Below are positions 1 through 3,601 of a stretch of DNA of 5,076 nucleotides, piece by piece (position 1 is the stretch's first letter; every line of letters begins with the position of its first letter). The position numbers were made by a program, and so were the translations under genes. Under the pieces are notes generated by a model. The model did no database searches and was not told the DNA's origin. It saw only the letters and a list, made by a program, of their open reading frames with translations. The DNA comes from JAHJDO01 sp030671985 [NCBI: bacterium] (lineage in GTDB: Bacteria; JAHJDO01), in NCBI GenBank assembly GCA_030671985.1, contig DAOVHI010000101.1, positions 1 to 5,076 on the forward strand, in the 5' to 3' direction.

Positions 1-1007
1 ACACTGATATTACTGTACTCAAACATGAGACCAATCTTGGCAAAGGCAAAGCAATTCTTACTGCGTTAAAGTATATTAAAGCTCAGGGCGGGTGCTTTAT
101 GATCACGATTGATGCAGATGGACAGCACTATCCGCGGGATTTAGAGAAGTTCATACCTTTACTTCAAAAAGATCAGACGAATATTGTTATTGGATGCCGA
201 AGACTTCATGGGAAACATGTTCCACGCAGGAGCCATTTTGGAAAAAAGGTTGCTAATTTCTGGTTGCGTGTAGAAACAGGAGTTTCAATTGAGGATTATC
301 AGAGCGGATTTCGCGCATATCCGGTGCAGTACCTTTCGCAAATGAAGTTGACAGGTTCTCATTACGATTTTGAAACTGAAGTTCTGGCAAGGGCAGTATG
401 GGCGGGCTTGCATTTAAAGATGATTGAGATTGATGCATGGTATCCCTCACCTCAATCCCGCATCTCGCATTTTAAACCGTTTGTGGACAATGTGCGCATT
501 TCCCTTATGCACACCAGATTAGTTGGCAGATGTCTTTTGCCAATTCCGCATCGAAAACTGGTTCATGAAGCCGCAGAAAAAATTGATCTGAGTATGCTTT
601 GCCATCCTGTTAAATTAGTAAAGATGCTGCTGAAAGAAAATACAAATCCCACCGGATTGGCTATATCGGCAGGTGTTGGGATTTTTATTGCTGTACTGCC
701 GATTCTCTCAATTCATACACTGGTGATTATTTATGTGACGTCCCGCTTGCATTTAAACAAGGTGATGGCTGTAACCATACAGAATTTATGCGTGCCGCCT
801 TTCGTTCCTGCACTCTGCATTGGACTGGGATATTATATGCGTCACGGTTACCCGTTAACAGATTTTTCTATGAATATTGTGTTTAAGCAATTCCGTGAGA
901 GGTTGTTTGAGTGGCTGCTTGGCTCTCTTATTGTTGCGCCTGTATTGGCAGTCATTGTTGGAATAAGCGTATTTTTTACCGCAAAAGCGTTACAAAATAG
1001 AAACTGA
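1..1007 (+). CDS. Family 2 glycosyltransferase (DPM1-like) fused to a DUF2062 membrane domain, 5' partial
   Basis: The reading frame is open from base 3 with no stop, so the gene begins upstream. The ATG at 99 is internal, because the codons before it already encode conserved GT2 sequence (HETNLGKGKAILTAL). About 334 residues are visible. Next comes TIDADGQHYP, which carries the DxD-type motif that binds the metal and nucleotide-sugar in GT-A folds. The block YDFETEVLARAVWAGL and the SRISHFKPFVDNVRISL segment are typical of DPM1/DPG-synthase-like transferases. From about visible residue 190 the protein changes to a DUF2062-like domain (HPVKLVKMLL, GVGIFIAVLPILSIHTL, NLCVPPFVPAL) with about three hydrophobic helices, ending in a basic tail. 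It probably moves a sugar from a nucleotide or polyprenyl donor onto a lipid or envelope acceptor at the inner membrane; the substrate is not readable. Roughly 60-90 N-terminal residues are missing compared with the family. The remnant of an AMP ligase downstream hints at a former lipid or polyene biosynthesis cluster (inference). Confidence 0.9.
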   Translation, partial: TDITVLKHETNLGKGKAILTALKYIKAQGGCFMITIDADGQHYPRDLEKFIPLLQKDQTNIVIGCRRLHGKHVPRRSHFGKKVANFWLRVETGVSIEDYQSGFRAYPVQYLSQMKLTGSHYDFETEVLARAVWAGLHLKMIEIDAWYPSPQSRISHFKPFVDNVRISLMHTRLVGRCLLPIPHRKLVHEAAEKIDLSMLCHPVKLVKMLLKENTNPTGLAISAGVGIFIAVLPILSIHTLVIIYVTSRLHLNKVMAVTIQNLCVPPFVPALCIGLGYYMRHGYPLTDFSMNIVFKQFRERLFEWLLGSLIVAPVLAVIVGISVFFTAKALQNRN

Positions 1008-1087
1008 TAACGCGATTCCGCGCGCTAAGCATCTTATCTTTGAAAATATTACGTATCATCTTCCCGTACCTGTTTTAACAATACCAT

Positions 1088-1152
1088 AACATATACCATT
1101 GAACCGCTACCTTCATTTTGATACGGTAGCAGACAATTGTGTAAACTGTCAA
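1088..1152 (+). repeat. Dispersed repeat A, copy 1 (inverted partner at 2908-2972)
   Basis: These 65 bases match the reverse complement of 2908-2972 at 60 positions with no gaps (mismatches at 1096, 1115, 1139, 1146 and 1147). An internal hairpin, GCTACC (1106-1111) with GGTAGC (1125-1130), is kept in both copies. It does not code for anything recognisable. The ACAATTGTGTAAACTGTC side faintly resembles ends of IS256-type elements, but that is only an impression. It lies 5' of short motif B (1174-1200), and the same order and relative orientation recurs in copy 2. Confidence 0.85.
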
Positions 1153-1173
1153 TCAATTGAATGGGTAAAAGCT

Positions 1174-1200
1174 AAAAGGGAAAGGTGTCTGTCCCCTTTT
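1174..1200 (+). repeat. Short palindromic motif B, copy 1 (GGGGACAG-type)
   Basis: AAAAGGG (1174-1180) pairs with CCCTTTT (1194-1200) around a 13-base loop. The core AAAGGTGTCTGTCCCCTTTT, read on the other strand, begins AAAAGGGGACAG, the same 12 bases that start motif B copy 2 at 2778. Motifs of this type recur in many bacterial genomes, often near REP-associated (IS200/IS605-like) transposases. That association is recalled knowledge; no transposase lies in this window. The motif sits directly before the acyl-CoA synthetase remnant and probably marks the join that replaced the rest of that gene. Confidence 0.6.
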
Positions 1201-1290
1201 TATCAAAGATTAGCTTCATATAAGGTTCCAAAAGAATTTTTATGCGTAGTCAAATTGGATAAAACAGCAAGTGGCAAACTCAAGCGTTAG
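1201..1290 (+). pseudogene. C-terminal remnant of an acyl-CoA synthetase / AMP ligase
   Basis: Twenty-nine codons followed by TAG encode a peptide containing YQRLASYKVPKEF and LDKTASGKLKR. This is the classic end of the AMP-binding enzyme C-terminal domain (family pattern roughly LASYKVP, then PKTASGKILR), including the lysine of the SGK motif that catalyses adenylation. Full enzymes have about 500 residues; the large N-terminal domain is absent. The frame can be extended upstream to a TTG at 1099, but that part translates repeat A and motif B and shows no family similarity. I therefore read it as a gene relic truncated by a repeat-mediated rearrangement, not a 63-residue gene. Strand and frame agree with the upstream glycosyltransferase, so the two may once have been one cluster (inference). 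Confidence 0.8.
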
Positions 1291-1310
1291 ATATTATATT
1301 GATTTTTTAT

Positions 1311-1340
1311 TTGCATTTTGTGAAAACTTAGGATTATAAT
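1311..1340 (+). promoter_or_regulatory. Promoter of the MC1-like gene
   Basis: TTGCAT (1311-1316) and a perfect TATAAT (1335-1340) are separated by 18 bases in a very AT-rich stretch. Transcription would start near 1347, leaving a leader of about 25 bases that contains the ribosome binding site. The sigma-70-like form argues that this gene is expressed as a bacterial gene. Confidence 0.75.
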
Positions 1341-1358
1341 GTGAAAAATGGTAGAAAC

Positions 1359-1369
1359 AAGGAGGTGAT
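1359..1369 (+). promoter_or_regulatory. Exceptionally strong Shine-Dalgarno sequence
   Basis: AAGGAGGTGAT is an 11-base perfect complement of the usual 16S rRNA 3' tail. Its GGAGG core ends 7 bases before the ATG at 1373. It fixes the start codon and predicts high translation, as expected for an abundant chromatin protein. Confidence 0.85.
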
Positions 1370-1372
1370 ACA

Positions 1373-1678
1373 ATGGCAAAGAAAGCAGAAGCTAAGCTCT
1401 ATTCGTTAAGAGTTGGCAAAAAGGAAGATAATGTATTCAAAGGAAAAGGAGCGAGACAGGCTGCTCTAAAGGCTGCCTCCAGAGGATTGAAAGATAGCGA
1501 TGGTCTGATCAAGCTCAGAGAACATGGGCAAAAGAAAGACGGCAAATGGAGACTGCATATATTTAAAGGTTCAGTACAGAAAGTTACTAAACCTGCTAAT
1601 GCACCTGATTGGATGCCGGACAAAATTAACAAACCCATGGTAAAGAAACTTCGTGTTGAAAAATTAGACAAAATATAA
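1373..1678 (+). CDS. MC1-family (archaeal-type) chromosomal DNA-binding protein
   Basis: This 101-residue, strongly basic protein (22 Lys, 6 Arg against 7 Asp, 4 Glu) follows the layout of Methanosarcina/haloarchaeal chromosomal protein MC1 (usually about 90-100 residues). It has an N-terminal strand, then F-x-GKGARQAALKAASRG (residues 22-38, like the archaeal F-x-GKxPRQAALKAANRG). These are followed by IKLREHGQKK (46-55), WRLHIFKG (59-66), and the C-terminal block PANAPDWMPDKINKPMVKK with VEKL (74-98). The archaeal counterpart of that block is approximately P-x-WMPEKISKPFVKK. Two tryptophans (59 and 80) are present; Trp in this region contacts DNA in the archaeal proteins. Known MC1 is monomeric and sharply bends DNA, so a nucleoid-organising role is expected. 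The gene is monocistronic, with its own promoter, optimal ribosome site and terminator. Family identity rests on recalled sequence features. Confidence 0.88.
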   Translation: MAKKAEAKLYSLRVGKKEDNVFKGKGARQAALKAASRGLKDSDGLIKLREHGQKKDGKWRLHIFKGSVQKVTKPANAPDWMPDKINKPMVKKLRVEKLDKI

Positions 1679-1700
1679 TAGGTTGTTTCTTGTGAAACAG
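1674..1700 (+). promoter_or_regulatory. Possible internal -10 element and leader hairpin before comF
   Basis: A perfect TATAAT (1674-1679) overlaps the MC1 stop codon, but the best -35 at suitable spacing (TTCGTG, 1650-1655) is poor. Just downstream, TGTTTC (1684-1689) and GAAACA (1694-1699) can form a six-pair hairpin with loop TTGT. If this promoter is used, its RNA would pass through the terminator hairpin before reaching comF. Confidence 0.25.
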
Positions 1701-1701
1701 T

Positions 1702-1740
1702 AAGAAGCCTGCTGTCCTTGGTGACAGCGGGCTTCTTTGT
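1702..1740 (+). terminator. Intrinsic terminator of the MC1-like gene
   Basis: AAGAAGCCTGCTGTC (1702-1716) pairs with GACAGCGGGCTTCTT (1723-1737). The stem has 15 pairs with a single G-U (1710/1729) around the six-base loop CTTGGT. A short U-rich run follows (TTCTTTGTT). It lies 24 bases after the MC1 stop and ends only 4 bases before the comF ribosome site, so comF must depend on read-through or a promoter not evident here. Confidence 0.85.
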
Positions 1741-1751
1741 TAAGGATTAAA

Positions 1752-2474
1752 ATGAGGTCTTCTATAAAAAAATTAAACAAATCGTTCAAATTTGTTATTA
1801 ACCTTATTTTTCCTGTTTATTGTTTAGTATGTAAAAAAGAGCTCTCATATCAAACAAATACCTATCTTTGTGACGCATGCAGAAAAAGCATGATACCTAT
1901 TACTGGAAAAAGTTGTAATAAATGCGGCAGACCTTTTATAAATGGTATTTGTGGAATATGCAGAGAGGAACAGTTTTGCTTCTCAAAAGCGCGCGCCAGT
2001 GTGATATATGAAGGCTCAGCAAGGGAGTGCATACGTTTTTTTAAATATAAGAAAAAGACATATCTTTTAAACACGTTGTTTGAGGTGCTTTTACTGCCGG
2101 ATAGTCTGGATTTTCTTGGCTGTGATTTAATTATTCCCGTACCGCTTCATTGGATAAGACAATATTCCAGAGGATTTAATCAGGCTGAACTAATAGGGAG
2201 AAAGATTAGTAAGAGATTCAATATAAAATTATCAAGAACCAGTTTAAAGAGAACGCGGGCAACTCCTTCTCAAACAGGTCTTTCTCTGAAGGAACGCACC
2301 AAGAATATTAAAGGGGCGTTTTCAGTAAAGAGTTCACAAAAGCTAAATGGAAAAAGAATCTTATTAGTTGACGATGTTATGACAACAGGCGCTACTGTTA
2401 ATGAATGTTCCAGAGTCTTATTGCAGGCTGGAGCAGGAGAAATTCTTGTATACACATTAGCTAGGGGAGCGTAG
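1752..2474 (+). CDS. comF: ComF family phosphoribosyltransferase-like protein
   Basis: The 240-residue protein has the two-part ComF plan. The N-terminus carries four CxxC pairs (Cys24/27, 40/43, 55/58, 67/70), expected to bind zinc. The C-terminal PRTase-type domain has IIPVPLHWIRQYSRGFNQAELI (127-148, the P-x-P and RGFNQ signature) and RATPSQTGLSLKERTKNIKGAF (169-190). It ends with the PRPP loop ILLVDDVMTTGAT (203-215). Members act in the cytoplasm; in competent bacteria ComF helps bring single-stranded DNA in with ComFA and the ComEC channel. Many non-competent bacteria also keep it, and no other competence gene is visible here. I chose ATG 1752 because AAGG (1742-1745) lies six bases upstream. 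The TTG at 1737 falls inside the terminator stem and adds only MLRIK. All key residues are intact. Confidence 0.93.
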   Translation: MRSSIKKLNKSFKFVINLIFPVYCLVCKKELSYQTNTYLCDACRKSMIPITGKSCNKCGRPFINGICGICREEQFCFSKARASVIYEGSARECIRFFKYKKKTYLLNTLFEVLLLPDSLDFLGCDLIIPVPLHWIRQYSRGFNQAELIGRKISKRFNIKLSRTSLKRTRATPSQTGLSLKERTKNIKGAFSVKSSQKLNGKRILLVDDVMTTGATVNECSRVLLQAGAGEILVYTLARGA

Positions 2475-2485
2475 AGAGTTAAATC

Positions 2486-2513
2486 TTGACTTTCCTTAAT
2501 GTTCTTTTATAAT
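2486..2513 (+). promoter_or_regulatory. Promoter of the tRNA-Gln/tRNA-Glu pair
   Basis: TTGACT (2486-2491) and TATAAT (2508-2513) are separated by 16 bases, one of the best consensus matches in the window. The predicted start near 2520 gives a leader of about 7 bases before tRNA-Gln, as expected for stable RNA genes. Confidence 0.8.
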
Positions 2514-2526
2514 TAGCGCAATGTTT

Positions 2527-2597
2527 TGCCCCGTCGTCTAATGGTAGGACGGATGATTCTGGTTCATCTAGTCGAGGTTCGAGTCCTTGCGGGGCAG
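2527..2597 (+). tRNA. tRNA-Gln, anticodon CTG
   Basis: The 71-base sequence folds completely. The acceptor stem is TGCCCCG (2527-2533) with CGGGGCA (2590-2596), and G2597 is the discriminator. The D stem is GTCT/GGAC (2536-2539, 2547-2550). The anticodon stem GATGA/TCATC (2552-2556, 2564-2568) holds loop TTCTGGT with CTG at 2559-2561. The T arm is CGAGG-TTCGAGT-CCTTG (2573-2589). The weak U1-A72 pair is typical of bacterial tRNA-Gln. CCA is not encoded, so a CCA-adding enzyme is needed. Only four bases separate it from tRNA-Glu. Confidence 0.93.
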
Positions 2598-2601
2598 CTC
2601 C

Positions 2602-2674
2602 GGCCCCATCGTCTAGTGGACCAGGACACGTGGTTCTCAGCCATGGAACAGGGGTTCAATTCCCCTTGGGGCTA
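2602..2674 (+). tRNA. tRNA-Glu, anticodon CTC; integration target
   Basis: The 73-base sequence folds completely. The acceptor stem is GGCCCCA (2602-2608) with TGGGGCT (2667-2673; the first pair is G-U), and A2674 is the discriminator. The D stem is GTCT/GGAC (2611-2614, 2624-2627). The anticodon stem CGTGG/CCATG (2629-2633, 2641-2645) encloses TTCTCAG with CTC at 2636-2638. The T arm is AGGGG-TTCAATT-CCCCT (2650-2666). No CCA is encoded. It shares the promoter of tRNA-Gln. Its 3' half, from the end of the 5' anticodon strand onwards, is repeated at 3602-3652, so the gene looks like an integrated and restored att target. Confidence 0.94.
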
Positions 2675-2683
2675 CTAAAGTTA
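2633..2683 (+). repeat. Left att-like repeat within tRNA-Glu (attL candidate)
   Basis: Bases 2633-2675 are identical to 3602-3644. After one mismatch (2676), AAAGTTA (2677-2683) matches 3646-3652, giving 50 of 51. Identity begins at the last base of the 5' anticodon stem and covers the anticodon loop, T arm and acceptor 3' strand, the usual crossover zone for tRNA-targeting integrases. Confidence 0.85.
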
Positions 2684-2692
2684 TGAAGATTG

Positions 2693-2726
2693 CCTGTCTC
2701 GGGTGTAAAGATAGTGTAAAGACAGG
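2693..2726 (+). repeat. Stem with two tandem GTGTAAAGA repeats beside the left att site
   Basis: CCTGTCT (2693-2699) can pair with AGACAGG (2720-2726). The loop and stem edge hold two direct copies of GTGTAAAGA (2703-2711 and 2714-2722) at an 11-base period. Being about one helical turn apart and 20 bases inside the left repeat, they could be protein-binding sites such as integrase arm or excisionase sites. The function is inferred only from position. Confidence 0.35.
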
Positions 2727-2777
2727 TACTAACTTTCCCTTCCATGCCAATACGGACGTAATGGGTATAACAAGGAC

Positions 2778-2799
2778 AAAAGGGGACAGCGACCTCTTT
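2778..2799 (-). repeat. Short motif B, copy 2 (GGGGACAG-type)
   Basis: AAAAGGGGACAG (2778-2789) equals the reverse complement of the end of motif B copy 1, and CGACCTCTTT follows. It has the same position relative to repeat A as in copy 1, though the distance is greater (108 bases against 21 to the start of the 1174 hairpin). The copy is inverted with respect to 1174-1200. Confidence 0.5.
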
Positions 2800-2813
2800 C
2801 ATTAAATCCCCGA

Positions 2814-2868
2814 AATAATAAAACTTATTATTATACAGCTATCAACTTAATAATAGGCATAGCTATGC
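2814..2868. repeat. AT-rich hairpin and 12-bp palindrome
   Basis: AATAATAA (2814-2821) can pair with TTATTATT (2825-2832) around a three-base loop. GCATAGCTATGC (2857-2868) is a perfect palindrome. Both fall in the spacer between motif B copy 2 and repeat A copy 2, which has no coding signal. The palindrome could be a dimeric regulator site, with no supporting context. Confidence 0.35.
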
Positions 2869-2907
2869 AAACCGGAAAAGTAAAGCTCGTTTTTCTGAAT
2901 ATATTTC

Positions 2908-2972
2908 TTGACGTTTTACATAATTGTCTGCTACCGTATCAAAAAGAAGGTAGCGGTTCAATGATATATGTT
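2908..2972 (-). repeat. Dispersed repeat A, copy 2
   Basis: This is the inverted partner of 1088-1152 (60 of 65 identical, ungapped), about 1.76 kb away. It abuts the GC-rich hairpin element starting at 2971, so the edge of repeat A coincides with the edge of another element. It shows that a repeat family of the surrounding chromosome is also present inside the tRNA-bounded segment. Confidence 0.85.
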
Positions 2973-3163
2973 CCCGCCGCTAACGCGGCGGGAATGACGG
3001 AATTGCGTGTTATCTCTCGTGACTTGCTCCGCCGCGTGGGGCTGGAACAAGTCATTCGAGACGGACACTCCGCTGAAGCGGACTGCCGCCTTGCCGTCGC
3101 TGATGAACGAATGCAAACATTCGCTTGACGCGTCGTCTGCGGTTGCCACTCAATTCCGTCATT
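2971..3163. repeat. GC-rich multi-hairpin element with inverted terminal repeats (REP/MITE-like)
   Basis: These 193 bases are 59% G+C, far above the AT-rich surroundings. TTCCCGCCGC (2971-2980) and GCGGCGGGAA (2985-2994) make a perfect 10-pair hairpin with loop TAAC. AATGACGGAATTG-C-GTG (2993-3009) is the inverted partner of 3147-3163 at 16 of 17 positions. Inside are GACTTGCTCC/GGAACAAGTC (3021-3030/3044-3053, one mismatch), TCCGC/GCGGA (3069-3073/3078-3082), CGAATG/CATTCG (3108-3113/3118-3123) and GACGCGTC (3127-3134). CATTCCCGC...GCGGGAATGACGG-type hairpins are a known widespread REP style. Open frames crossing it show no family likeness. It could be a non-autonomous transposable element or a structured RNA. 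Confidence 0.7.
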
Positions 3164-3569
3164 AGGTAGATAAAAGATATGAAAGTTTTATTAAAAATAT
3201 TAGTGATTGGAATAATTTATGGGTTTTTTGGTTATTTTCTGTATCGTGGGAGAGTTCTCACCGAAAATAAACTGTTAGAATATGATTTCATAGTATTTTT
3301 TGCACCAGCCATATTGGCGACATTGGCTAATATGTTTGCTTTGTGGAGCATTTTATCTGATAAAATCAACAGTTTTGCACGTTTTGGTTTGGTTTTTGTG
3401 CTTTCGCTAGGACTCGCAGTACTTGTTGCTATGATATATTTTACTGTAGCATTTAATTTGTACGGGACATGAAATTATCTGCTTAACAATCCACTGAAGC
3501 CGACGTGGAATAAGCGCTTGTGGCAGCAAAGCTGATTTATGTTATTTCCCACGCGGCTTAGTTCAACCG
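3162..3569 (+). mobile_element. Complete integron-type gene cassette (one ORF plus attC)
   Basis: The order matches a textbook cassette: TTAGGT at 3162-3167 (fits the TTRRRY cassette 5' end), a 17-base leader, one ORF (3179-3472), eight bases, then an attC site ending at G3569. Circularising the segment would join G3569 to TTAGGT, making GTTAGGT, a perfect GTTRRRY core. That core can pair at all seven positions, two of them wobbles, with the R'' box GCTTAAC (3481-3487). The junction now present, GTTAGAA, pairs less well. No integron integrase, attI or second attC is visible, so it is a lone cassette or the single visible member of an integrase-less array. Confidence 0.75.
3179..3472 (+). CDS. 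Small three-helix membrane protein carried by the cassette, function unknown
   Basis: The 97-residue protein is not recognised. Three hydrophobic segments are clear: about residues 3-22, 36-59 (with Pro43) and 69-93. They are joined by short charged loops (RGRVLTENK and DKINSFAR), with lysines 2 and 6 near the N-terminus, so it should be an inner-membrane protein. There is no Cys or His cluster or enzyme motif. The ATG at 3179 has only a weak upstream AGG (3164-3166, too far), so translation may be poor or leaderless. Such weak sites are common for cassette genes, which usually borrow a promoter from the integron. The stop lies eight bases before the attC R'' box. Its AT-rich composition contrasts with the GC-rich element just upstream. 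Cassettes often carry small membrane proteins of unknown role. Confidence 0.7.
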   Translation: MKVLLKILVIGIIYGFFGYFLYRGRVLTENKLLEYDFIVFFAPAILATLANMFALWSILSDKINSFARFGLVFVLSLGLAVLVAMIYFTVAFNLYGT

Positions 3570-3575
3570 TTAGAA
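3481..3575 (+). other. attC recombination site
   Basis: R'' is GCTTAAC (3481-3487, an exact RYYYAAC). R' is GTTAGAA (3569-3575, GTTRRR then A). Between them, the left arm at 3493-3508 pairs with the right arm at 3549-3562: ACT/AGT, AAGCCG/CGGCTT and CGTGG/CCACG. Exactly two bases of the left arm, G3496 and A3503, are left extrahelical. This is the landmark that integron integrases use to choose the bottom strand. AATCC and TCAACC form the unpaired central spacer. AATAA/TTATT (3509-3513/3542-3546) extends the stem into the variable terminal region. The length (95 bases) is normal for attC. Consensus rules are recalled; the pairings were read directly. Confidence 0.82.
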
Positions 3576-3601
3576 GGGAAAAAGAAAGTTGAGAATAAAT
3601 A

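Noticed and set aside
1099-1290. A 63-residue gene starting at TTG 1099.
   Set aside because: The first half translates noncoding repeat A and motif B; only 1201-1290 has homology, so it is annotated as a remnant.
1399-1671. A 90-residue minus-strand frame opposite the MC1-like gene.
   Set aside because: It is a shadow of a well-supported gene, with no ribosome site or family features.
1737-1751. An upstream TTG start for comF.
   Set aside because: It lies inside the terminator stem; the ATG at 1752 has AAGG at good spacing.
2865-3128. An 87-residue plus-strand reading frame.
   Set aside because: It runs through repeat A copy 2 and the GC-rich hairpin element, has no ribosome site or family likeness, and its composition changes with each element it crosses.
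2958-3149. A 63-residue minus-strand frame containing a HSRRVSGGN-like peptide.
   Set aside because: This peptide style is the usual translation of CATTCCCGC-type REP hairpins; the frame covers only the GC-rich element.
2993-3163. The GC-rich element as a second attC site preceding the cassette.
   Set aside because: It is longer than normal attC, pairs continuously at its ends without a central unpaired spacer, and lacks RYYYAAC and GTTRRRY boxes.
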